Positions 1-9,266 of a DNA stretch of 64,000 bases are shown here, piece after piece. Below the pieces are notes generated by a model. The model saw nothing but the letters and a program-made list of their open reading frames with translations, ran no database searches and was not told the origin of the DNA. The stretch's first letter is position 1; each line of letters begins with the position of its first letter. Source of the stretch: Stereocaulon alpinum (lineage: Eukaryota; Ascomycota; Lecanoromycetes; Lecanorales; Stereocaulaceae); NCBI GenBank assembly GCA_018257865.1, contig JAEUBA010000024.1, positions 62,001-126,000 on the forward strand, in the 5' to 3' direction. The position numbers were made by a program, and so were the translations under genes.

Positions 1-405
1 CGATTACTCTCAACTTATTCAAGAGGGAGAGGGTGAGAGTTGGTGAAGTCATTGTTGTTCACGTTGGGGGCCTTGACTTCAACGGCAATGAAGAACGGGT
101 GACGAACCCTTTGCGATCTCTTGCTTGTTCAAGCACGTTGCTTACCTATCTTAGCAACGACCGCGAGGCCATAGACGCTGAGATGTGCAATTACAACCGC
201 TGTTCGCTAATCATGCACAATGATGTCGGTGTGCATTGATGAGCCAGGACCGGCCTAACTGGACATCAAAGGCTTCTCGAACGTCTTCGCTTCCCAACAA
301 CGAAAGCACTCCAATATCTTCTACCCTGGAGTTGGAGAAAACCCCATCACAGACCACCCACATATAGGATCCCCAATACGCTCGACCCTCTCCCCCATCC
401 GCACC
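1..405. other. no gene seen (5' flank of NmrA-like gene)
   Basis: I see no supported coding sequence here. A 68-codon open frame at 33-239 has no recognisable domain. The segment just before 406 is pyrimidine-rich and probably holds the promoter and leader of the NmrA-like gene. Confidence 0.5.
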
Positions 406-1457
406 ATGTCAACGACTCCCCAAACCATAGCCCTAGCAGGCGCAGGCGACCTAGGAAAATACATCTGCACAGCCCTCCTCGCCTCCCCGCACTTCACCCC
501 CATAGTCCTCTCCCGATCCAGCTCCAGCTCCAGCTCCAGCTCCACCCCCAAAACCACCTGGTTCTCCACCCGCAACATCCCCATCCACACAACAGACTAC
601 ACCATCCCCTCCCTCCTGCAAATCCTCAACACCACAAAAACCACAACCCTAATCTCCCTCATAAACGACCCCACCCCCAACTACATAACAACCCACACCT
701 CCCTCCTCCGCGCCTGCCAACACAGCACCCACTGCAAACGCCTCATCCCCTCCGAATACATCGGCGACACAGAACTCCACCCGCTCAAACCAACCTTTTA
801 CGCACACTCCCGCGCCCCCTTCCGCGACATCCTGCGCCAGCAGACCGAAATCGAATGGACGCTTTTCAACGTGGGCTGGTTAATGGATTATTTCCTTCCC
901 GCAGCAAAGACGTACATGAAGCCTGCGACGGGTGTGTTTCCGATTGATTTGGAGGGATGGACAGCGCTGATTAGGGGGAGCGGAGAGGAGATGCAGAGCT
1001 GGTGTTGCGGGAGGGATGTAGGGAGGGGGGTTGTAGCGTTGTGCGGGGCTGAGAAGTGGGTATGTCCATCACATCAATCTTTACATTTCCATCACGCGTT
1101 CCTTGTCCTTTGATGATGGGCTCACCTCGCTAATCCTCTCATCCCCAAAAGGAATCCCACACCTACGTCGCAGGCGAATGGAGTACTTTCAACGCTGCTA
1201 TCAAAGTCTTGGAAAAACACTATAACCGCCCTATGCCCGTCAGCTACAGATCGTGGGAAGCGATCCAGCAGACGCTCGCTGAGTCAGATGATACTGAGGT
1301 TCTGGAGGTGGCGCAGATTGAGGAGATGATGGTTATGGGATGTTTGGCTTGTCCGAGGGAGAAGACGTTGAGGCAGCGGGAGACATATTTTTCCGAGGTG
1401 GGGTTTATGGGGTTGGAGGAGCTGTTGGGGTATGCTGAGGGTGTTGAATTTGTGTAG
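406..1457 (+). CDS. NmrA-like / isoflavone-reductase-like NAD(P)-binding protein
   Basis: Two exons, join(406..1059,1152..1457), 319 residues. The intron has donor GTATGT and acceptor AAAAG, and the frame closes exactly (…EKW|ESHTYVAGEW…). The N-terminus has a Rossmann glycine motif (IALAGAGDLGKYI, residues about 8-20). A later SEYIGD segment and the overall length fit the NmrA/PCBER-like atypical short-chain dehydrogenases, which act as cytosolic redox sensors or small-molecule reductases; the substrate cannot be told from sequence. A serine run near residues 38-46 is encoded by a TCCAGC microsatellite (about 517-546). Codons in the first part of each exon end mostly in C and later ones in G. 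Family call fairly sure, function unknown. Confidence 0.8.
517..546 (+). repeat. hexanucleotide microsatellite (TCCAGC)n inside the NmrA-like gene
   Basis: About five tandem copies of TCCAGC encode a serine run between two Rossmann-fold secondary elements. It is in frame, so length changes would alter only the serine tract. Confidence 0.8.
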
Positions 1458-2080
1458 GGGGGAGGATAGTGAGGGGTAGATAGATGGATAGAAAAGGGAG
1501 ATCAGTGTGTCATACGTGTTGAACGCAGGGGTTGGTCGTTGTGAGCATTGTTCAATGGTATGCAGACTCCAGGACTCCATGCTTTGTACGGAGCAATCGT
1601 GCTGATATTGGTTGGTGGTATCTTATAGTCATATTCAAGATTGGTGTGTGGGTGTTTGGTGTAAATGCTCAGTTTAATCTTTAGACATTTTGGTGCTCTA
1701 GCATATTCTCGCGACCGACCTTCCTGCATCCATCTCATTCCACAAGTGTATCTGCCTCATCCAACACACGCATTAACTCTCCATTGATGAAATTGTCCTG
1801 ATATGCCGGCAAGGTTGCGAAGTAGCGCGCTGCATCATTCCATGGAGATGCTTCAGGAAATGTCTCCAGGCAGCTCACCCTCCTCTCTATGTCCTCCCTT
1901 CTCCACGCTTGTAGTCTTTGCGTACCTCAGATACATAAAGCCTCCCATGTCCTCATTACCATACTAACAGCACCAGTCACATCCCTCAACCTCAGCATCG
2001 TCCAGCCATCCAGAACAAGAACACAAGCGATCACTCCTCCAACAGCGTCGAAGCCCAATATCGCCTTCCACCTCCCGCCA
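1458..2080. other. intergenic; probable leader of the RG-rich protein gene
   Basis: No supported gene. An in-frame ATG at 1889 could extend the next protein by 64 residues, but those residues look like translated leader, and the ATG at 2081 sits in a better context (CCAATGG) directly before the conserved-looking domain. Confidence 0.45.
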
Positions 2081-3544
2081 ATGGCCCAAGTCCGTCTGCG
2101 CATTGACCTTTTGAAAGCTGAGACCTTCTTCGTCGTTGACGTCGATCTAGAAGCTGCACACATTGCTTCCCTCAAGACTCTCGCCGAGTACATCGACAAG
2201 CAAATCGCTAGTCTTAACCACACCTACCGCATTGATGAGACCACCTTGATGGTTGAGCGGGTAGAAGGTATCTTCGCTAACGAAAATGTCGTCAAAAACC
2301 TCGATCGTGCTTGGCTCGGACGTGAGAGGGCAATCGTATATGGAGGAGCAGATCATGTCACTGATAGCGGAGATCAGACTGGCATTCAAGGAGAAGCGCT
2401 CAAATCCAATGAGGAGACGGCGTCTTCGGGCTCCCAACTTGCTGATGCGGCGAAAGGTAAAGGAAATGTAAGGCCTAGTGACATAGACAGCAAGAAAGAC
2501 ACGCGCAGGTCACCTGCGCCGCATGATGAGAGGTGTATAGCGGAAGGAGAGAGAACCGTAAAGGCGAATGGAGAAGGTGACAAGCAAGGTCCTTCCCTAG
2601 CACCTGCGCGGACGGAAAACGTAATTCGAGAGACGCCAGAGGCACTCGGAATAGGTGTTTGGCACATGCTTTTAGGAGCCGATTCACGTCGTGGATCTGC
2701 ATTACAGGCTCCCGCCACTCCCTCTCAAATAGTCCACTCGGCAGACACATTCGCTGCCTCTAGCATCAATGCAAATGAGCCTATAACGCCCACCGGCGGA
2801 AGCCAGACAACCAGTATCAATATTCCAGATGCTCAAGCATCCAGTACAACAGAATCTTTCCGACGGCAGCGAGAGCCAATCGAGCGCTATGACGAGTGCC
2901 GGAGGCGTGAGAACAACCAACGGTTACGCAACCTCGAACACCAAATGCGAATGGAACCGGTTCCGGACTCCTCTATTCATGAGGGCGAATCGACTTCGCC
3001 TAATCAGCCCTCTGAAGGGGTACGTAGATATGAAGGGTCTTCGCCTTCTCTGACCGAGCCAAATGCGTCGAGTGAGACAGCTGCAGAGGGTCATAAGCGT
3101 GACGGGTCCTCGATTCGCGCGCAAGAGCCAACTGCATTGAACATCACGGCCGTCGAGATCCACGGGGATCAGGGTTGGGGTGGAGGCGGAGTGTCCCCCT
3201 TAAGCCAAGGACCCGACTCATATGACCAATCTAGCCCATCGAGAGGACAGGGAGAGAATCGCGGGCGCCTTGAAGATCGCGCTTTTGGAGGTCTTGGAGA
3301 CCAAGGATATCAGGGACGTTGGCGAGGGCGTGGGCATCGTGGTACTCGTGGAGGTCGTGGAGATTGCGGTACAAGCGGACATCGTGGAAACCACGGGGGT
3401 TCTGGCGGTGTTGGGCATGAGGAAAGGCAGGGCGGTCGACATAGCGGGTATGACGAAGGTTCTGGGAATGTTAGCGATGATGGGCCTCGTGGAGTGCCCG
3501 AGCCATTGGAGGGAGATTGCCACAAAGATACCACTGGCAACTGA
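2081..3544 (+). CDS. RG-rich protein with possible coilin-like N-terminal domain
   Basis: Single exon, 487 residues from the chosen ATG. Residues 1-90 (starting MAQVRLRIDLLKAETFFVVD) read like a compact ubiquitin-like alpha/beta fold, and the pattern RLRxDL…VDVDLE…LAEYI resembles the N-terminal domain of coilin. The middle is long, polar and probably disordered. The C-terminus (about residues 400-465) is rich in RG/RGG and GxRG units, as in RNA-binding or nuclear-body proteins. Coilin also carries an RG box, but I do not see its C-terminal Tudor-like domain. That the frame is real is likely; the coilin relationship is inference. The alternative is an unrelated fungal RGG protein. Confidence 0.5.
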   Translation: MAQVRLRIDLLKAETFFVVDVDLEAAHIASLKTLAEYIDKQIASLNHTYRIDETTLMVERVEGIFANENVVKNLDRAWLGRERAIVYGGADHVTDSGDQTGIQGEALKSNEETASSGSQLADAAKGKGNVRPSDIDSKKDTRRSPAPHDERCIAEGERTVKANGEGDKQGPSLAPARTENVIRETPEALGIGVWHMLLGADSRRGSALQAPATPSQIVHSADTFAASSINANEPITPTGGSQTTSINIPDAQASSTTESFRRQREPIERYDECRRRENNQRLRNLEHQMRMEPVPDSSIHEGESTSPNQPSEGVRRYEGSSPSLTEPNASSETAAEGHKRDGSSIRAQEPTALNITAVEIHGDQGWGGGGVSPLSQGPDSYDQSSPSRGQGENRGRLEDRAFGGLGDQGYQGRWRGRGHRGTRGGRGDCGTSGHRGNHGGSGGVGHEERQGGRHSGYDEGSGNVSDDGPRGVPEPLEGDCHKDTTGN

Positions 3545-4282
3545 AGTGGTGGTGCCAGCGGCTCGGGAGGGGGGTGTGGTAGATTCGCTTTAGGCGCCCT
3601 GAGCACTGGAGCAGCGGAAATGTTAGCGGAGGCCTTAATGTGCGTACGGAGAATGGAATCTGGGTAGTGTTGACTCTTTGCTTTTGGTGCTTTCCCCCAA
3701 ATCACGAATTGCATGCGATAAAGTGCTTGATGATAGATCTCCTATGTCAGTAGTGCGGTTGTGAACGTCACAGACATACAACCATTGTTTGTGTGCTCAG
3801 TGATGAACTTAGCAGGGCTTGTCACGTACTCGGGTCAGTTGTGATTTCACTGTCCTTGCTATCCTCTTGATCCAAGTACCATCCAATCTAGCCTAGAAAG
3901 AGCCCAAAACTTGTCAATTTGGACGACTTTGGATTGGTAAATGAGACGGGCTTCGCTGTGCAGGAGCATTCGGGACACTAGACCGAGGTACGACAGAGTG
4001 GCTAAAGCTTGATAATGGTAGGCAATGATGTCTTTTCCATTGATATGCTGAAAGATTGCCTAGGCTGTTCCTCGTGAAATAGCTGGGTATAACAGAAAGA
4101 AAATCGTGTAGGATCTTGGCCAGGAGCGTCATCTTCCCAGAGCGCCTACCAGATAGTTCATGTGCACAGCCAGCAAGACGCCAAGATATATTCCCAAGCC
4201 GAACCCACCGAGCTAACGACATCGACAAAGCCAAGGCATCCATCCGAATACCAGTTGTTAATTCATCCCTCTCTTCAAAGTC
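3545..4282. other. convergent intergenic region
   Basis: Lies between two genes that end towards each other. The open frame at 3914-4243 on the minus strand has no recognisable domain and no splice partner. Otherwise I see nothing. Confidence 0.5.
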
Positions 4283-5103
4283 CTAAATCTTATCATCCTG
4301 ACCCATCTCTCTCATCCTTGCAGGCGCCGGCTCGTTAATCCGCCTGTTTTGCGCCTTCGCTTTTCCCTTCTCTTGATACGGCGCCGCAGATCCATTCGTA
4401 AACCCAAGATCATGTACACTTTGTCCGGGTCCCCAAGTATTGATATTCGGCAGGCCAAGCGTTCCAGTAAAGCGTGCTTCACGTTTGCGATGGTAGCGTC
4501 GGTGCCAGATGGTGCCGACTATTCCGATAAGGGTGAGGCCAATGGCGAGGACGATCAGCATGACGACCCAGCGCCAGTGGGTGGAAAACCTGTTGGGAAG
4601 AGTCATCGTTAGTTGGGTGCTTGCAGTTGAGAGGGAGGCAGTAGGAGGCCTTACCATGGACCTTGATTGCCGTTGGTAGTACTTTGCTGGTTCGCACCAG
4701 TCACGGTGGCACCTGATGGCGTTGATGTAGCCTTCGAAGTGGCAGGTTGTGATGCTGCGATACTCGCAGTAGGAGTGGGATTGTTTGGTGCATTGGCGTT
4801 TGGAGCTGTAGGATTTTTACAGAATCCTTGATACCAGGACTCGATCGCTTGTATGTCGGCTGGTGTACAGGTTGGGCAGAGCTGAGCGCCGGAATTTGCA
4901 TACAGTGGGCTGAGCAGTGCCGATTGACAGAAACATGATGTTTCAGCCGCCGGATTCGATTGGCATGAGGTTTGGGCATTTTGTAGGATCGCGCATGACC
5001 CAGCGCAAGCAGGCAAAGTGTTGGGAAGGAGAGCTTGTTGAGCGAGGATGAGGGGTGCGAGGAGGGTAAGGAGAGTTGGGAGGATGGATAGTCCTAGCTT
5101 CAT
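4283..5103 (-). CDS. secreted/membrane 8-cysteine (CFEM-like) protein
   Basis: Two exons, complement(join(4283..4589,4655..5103)), 251 residues. The 65-bp intron has donor GTAAGG, branch AACTAAC and acceptor AACAG. Order: signal peptide (residues 1-21, ending ILAQQ); a cysteine domain with C33, C37, C47, C57, C59, C76, C79 and C95, a CFEM-like eight-cysteine spacing including a CxC pair; a Thr/Ser/Pro/Ala-rich, probably O-glycosylated stalk (about 97-148); one transmembrane helix (about 157-178); and a basic cytosolic tail (WHRRYHRKRE…). The topology is a single-pass plasma-membrane protein with its cysteine domain outside. CFEM proteins act in haem uptake, adhesion or sensing; which applies here is unknown. 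Confidence 0.8.
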
Positions 5104-6616
5104 TGTAGCGAGTGAGTGAAACGATTGATGGTGACCAGATCAGATCAGTAATGATGGTAAAGAGCGCATTTGGATGGCCAAGAACGAAAATAGGAAAGAG
5201 TGAGGTTGGCGTTGGGCTTGTGGAAGGTAAGTTAAAGTATAGGTGGTGGAATGTCAAATTCAGGAGGGGGCCTGAGCCCAATTGCGCCAATTGCGAGGTT
5301 TGAGCCCTAAGGTAGGCCGTGACCGTGGCGTGAGCCTTGAGGTATAAGGTAAGGTAGTGTTCCAGGGTCCAGTCCGGGATGCACTTGGCAACTTGGCAAC
5401 AGCGGAGACGCGGAAGCTAGCCGTAACAATACGTACCTTACTACAGTATCAGGGTTCCGCTAAAAGGGCGGAGCTGCTGACCAATGAAAGCTTCTCCTCT
5501 ATATTCGACGACGTGTCTTTCATCTACTGATGATAGAGGTGAGATTCAAATGGAAGATAAGAGAACATTTCCATATCTAAGTCATCGAAGTTGGCCCTGC
5601 TCGCCCCAGGGGCTCTTTCCGATTCAGGCGCTTGGCACATGCAGTACCCCGCTCGTATCTGGACCTCGTATATCTAAGAGCAGCCCACAACAAGCCCTAC
5701 TAGAGCATATAGTCTGCTGCGGCAGAATCAAGGGGCTATAATTGACCTCCCAAAGATCGTAGAATTCTTGACCAACGTACGACAATTCGGCATACACCGG
5801 TGAACCTACTCTCCGCTCTGAGCTCGGAATCGCGACTCATTGATATCAGTCAGGTAGAAACCACGGTATCCGCGTCTAGCGAGTTCCTTCTCTGTACCTT
5901 TATTGACCCTGACCAATACGTGATTTTAAGAATAGCATTTAGCAAGTTTTAACCTCATTACATCTTGCAATGCTTCTTTACAGTTGTCGCGAGAGATGAA
6001 GTAGTAATTGTAATCATAGGGAAATGTATCCGCACCTATTCTTTTGGACAGAGCCCGACCGTAAATTCTGCACTCGAACGTCTATATTTCTGCTCAACAA
6101 GCGTGTTTCCGGAGACTCTAGCAAAGACTCTAGCATATGGCCATGCTCCAAACATGATGTTCGTCTATAAATGTGTATATTCTGTGAGGGAAAAGTTATA
6201 CGGAGCCTGAGTTGCTAAAGCCTTACATTGATAAAACCTCCGCGTAGCTAACGGGAATACTTCAAGTCCATCGATGCGTCTGTGGTAGCAAGTTCCTTCC
6301 AGCTAACGGTTATCTCCATTGTTACTTGACACTTCGACGGAAGTGTGGTCATCTGGCGTTCTATTGGCATTGTCATCATATGTGCAAATTCAGGTCTTTA
6401 TCTTCGTGTCTCAGTTCGTCATCGTCTCCAGGGGTACTCGATATCTTTGCAAGAAGATATCGTATGGGCAATCTTGGATGATATGTAAAGATGACAGATA
6501 TAGTAACGAGCTTCCTAATCTCTGAATGCTGGATTTGCTTGTATGAAGCAGAGCAATTGTACTAATAAAGGGTCTTCTTCTGTATTAGGAAAAGTTGCTG
6601 TTCTCAAAGAACCTTG
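5104..6616. other. no gene seen, 1.5 kb
   Basis: Upstream of the CFEM-like gene and downstream of the caspase-like gene. Open frames at 5484-5741, 5965-6210 and 6319-6525 are short, lack homology I recognise and have no paired exons. The first few hundred bases presumably hold the CFEM-like promoter (minus strand). Confidence 0.5.
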
Positions 6617-6622
6617 TCCGTC
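6617..6622 (+). repeat. target-site duplication, left copy (TCCGTC)
   Basis: TCCGTC directly precedes the left inverted repeat and recurs at 7029-7034 directly after the right one. It marks the insertion boundary. Confidence 0.75.
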
Positions 6623-7028
6623 CTCGGTGTCGGCAAGATAATTGGCGTGGTGGGCCGTAGCCGCCAATACCCCCCTATTAACCACCTGTTATTCCCTATA
6701 ATTCGCCCATATTAATCATGTATCTACAGCTAGAACATCCCTATGGCCTTCTATACCATAGAAACTGAAACAAGCTGAAGGGGGGCAAGGAGCCCCTTCT
6801 ACACCCAAGCGAAACTAAGACCCTAAGGAAGTTACTTAAGGAGGGCTGGGATCAGGTTTCGCTACCCTATGTTATTAGCTTAGTGCTCTCTATACCCTAG
6901 AGATATAAGGGTATCCAGCGCCCCTAGGGGGATACAACAAGCTGGTAGATACTGATTGATATAATATCTTAGGGTGGGTCTTAGGAGCGGCTACTGCCCA
7001 CCACGCCAATTATTGTGCCGACACCGAG
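6623..7028. mobile_element. MITE-like non-autonomous DNA transposon (406 bp)
   Basis: The ends are 42-bp terminal inverted repeats, 6623-6664 and 6987-7028, both reading inward from CTCGGTGTCGGC. They match at 39 of 42 positions by eye. The element is flanked by a 6-bp direct repeat TCCGTC. The interior of about 320 bp is rich in CCTA/TTA motifs and has no open frame for a transposase, so the element is non-autonomous. TIR length and TSD do not match the TA duplication of Tc1/mariner or the 8-bp duplication of hAT, so the superfamily is left open. The right end lies inside the last exon of the caspase-like gene and supplies its stop codon. Confidence 0.85.
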
Positions 7029-9266
7029 TCCGTCTTCGATGGAGAATATAAACATAGGATGTTCTTCCTCAACAGGAGAGCGTTGTGTGTTCAGGCTCTC
7101 CATACTAGAGCGCTCTGTGACACCCGAAAGGGATCTTTCGTTTTCACATACGCTTCTTGTCGAAGGTCTTGAAGTCTGACAGTAAAAGCTTGGGATGTCG
7201 TTGTAGCTGGAATCCATAAGCACTGATCGTGGTGGCGGAAAAAGATGAGCCGTCGAAGCTTTGCCACTCCTCCCAGGAGTGATAGGTTCACGAAGCTCCC
7301 CAATTCTTGCTTCATATGTATTGCACTTCAGAGGGTCAGACTACGTTCCAAGGTCAACCCGCATAGACCTTCACTTACTAGTGCTTCCAACTTTTCTTGA
7401 TCCTCCATGCTCCCGTTCAGTTCCCTTGATTTTCGTAGTAAGGAGCAACTCTTTTCATATGCGTGCAGAGCTCCCACATAATCCGACCGCTGATCAAGTG
7501 CGACAGCTCGATGGGCCTTTCGAAGCGCTTTGTCCATCATACTCATCCTTGAGGGTGTCTTGGATTCCTTAGGCTTCTTGCCTTGACCGACCCGAAAGGA
7601 GGGTCGGTCTTTCTGCTCCTGGTATTGGTCTCTGACCACTGGAGGCTCGAAAGATTGTCCGAGCGGGCTAGAGCTTAATTTTTGAGCGCTGATATTCCTT
7701 GATGTGTTGCGTCGGGCGTTAGGCTTGAGATCAGATTCTAGTTTGGCGGTGTCAACATCGTCTTGTTGACCCTGGCAATCTGAGGGAGTCTTCTGTGGTA
7801 AACGTATCATCGAAGAGTCTGATAGAGAAGCCTTGCGCATGTCTTGTGACTTAATGAACCCAACGAAGTTCACGGCTGGATCACTAGGAATCAAGTCCCA
7901 TATGTATACAGGTAGAGAAAGAAGCACTAAAGTCGAATTGCTTTCGTAGACTCCTTCCACTCTGGCATACTTCGCAACCGCAGGTACATCTCGTAGCCAC
8001 TCAACCCACGTATCCAGCTGCAAACACTGATTTTCCTCTAACGCCACCGCAATGAGCACCGTGGGGCAATTTTGCTCAGGATCACTGCTTGGACTACCCA
8101 TCGATCTTGGGAAGTAAGTTGCGGTACAGCTATCGGCACTGTCTTCCATTTCCACGTCTTGAGAAGAGGAATCCGAGGACGGCGAGTGTTTTAGCGAGGT
8201 TGGAACGTTTGATGATAGGGTCGACATGGGTTCAATTGGACTGAGTATGATGCTTCTGGGCTTACCCTCGTTGGTAAGGACTGTGTGTACTGGTGTTTTT
8301 CTGCGCTCAAGGATCATAGCCTCGTCCACTACTGATCCCACAGATCTCGGTTTCCAATATTTCATCCTCGATAAGACTTTCATGTGAAGAATCGCGGCTG
8401 AGAGCGGTGACCGTTTGCTCCAGTATTGGAGCTCATTGATGAGGCTTCGAGTGAAGGAGTGTTCGCAAACCCCTGGAGCACTGGTTTCGAAACCGCAGGC
8501 AGCTATTACCTCAGTGACTCCGCTGCCGGTTTCCGCGCTTGAGGTCGCTGCAGCGCAGCAGTCGAGTAAGATCAACACATCTGATGCTGCCTGCTCAAGC
8601 ATATTCTGGATTCCAAGCCATTGCACCGTTGGCGAGTCCTCCCATTGAGTGCTATTTGTACATCAGCAAATCTTTGAGGGCGGACTGGAGCTTTTTCGCA
8701 TAGTGTTAAAGCCTGTTGACGCTAGCAACCATGCTTGTTCAAAGCCTGAACGTACGAGCTACTCTCTCCCTCGTGATACTGCGGAAAGACCGACATTGAA
8801 GGAGAGTTTTCGACTAACCATGACCATGTTAGCTGCCGATCATCATTCAAATGACCGTGCCCGCCGTAATAGACTAGCAACAGATTTTCTTTACATTCAT
8901 ACTCTTCCAGAAAGTCAGTGAGTCGCCTGACCAGCGAATTATGAGACCGTTTGCTCGGAATTTTCCATTCTTCGATATTATAGCGGTAGGTCTTTGCGCT
9001 CTTATTAGCAGACTCTCCGGTTCTTTGCTGAAAGTGTACGTACCCACCTGATCGAAAAGAAAACGCAACTCATCGATCTCCTTCATAACTCCAAGCTCGT
9101 CGTCTTCCCAACTCAGGAGTAGTACATGGACCTCTTTGTACCGGGACTTTCCCTTTGGGAAGGCGCCCGCTGCGGCATCAGTAAGTGTCTCTCCGAAAGC
9201 GCGAAGATCTTTGACATGGTAGCCAGTTTGAGAGACGTCATGGGTCCTATCCACTGGTGGTCTCAT
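6981..9266 (-). CDS. caspase-like (peptidase C14) protein with C-terminal MIT-like domain
   Basis: Four exons, complement(join(6981..7325,7379..8651,8819..8991,9048..9266)), 669 residues. All junctions keep frame; donors are GTGGGT, GTTAGT and GTAAGT. The caspase-like core has the fungal pattern YKEVHVLLLSWEDDELGV near the start, the catalytic-His strand LLLVYYGGHGHLNDD (end of exon 2), and the catalytic-Cys strand DVLILLDCCAAATS early in exon 3. A polar linker follows. Then comes an MIT-like helical hairpin (KALRKAHRAVALDQRSDYVGALHAYEKS…), running across the third intron into TYEARIGELR. MIT domains bind ESCRT-III and related partners; fungal caspase-like proteins act in regulated death and protein turnover. 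The final 15 residues and the TAA are encoded by the inserted transposon. Family call firm; that the altered tail is tolerated is inference. Confidence 0.8.
7029..7034 (+). repeat. target-site duplication, right copy (TCCGTC)
   Basis: Second copy of the 6-bp duplication. On the coding strand of the caspase-like gene it reads GACGGA and encodes the last two non-transposon residues (Asp-Gly). Confidence 0.75.

Noticed and set aside
1889..2080. N-terminal extension of the RG-rich protein from the ATG at 1889
   Set aside because: Residues look like translated leader; the later ATG has better context and precedes the domain.
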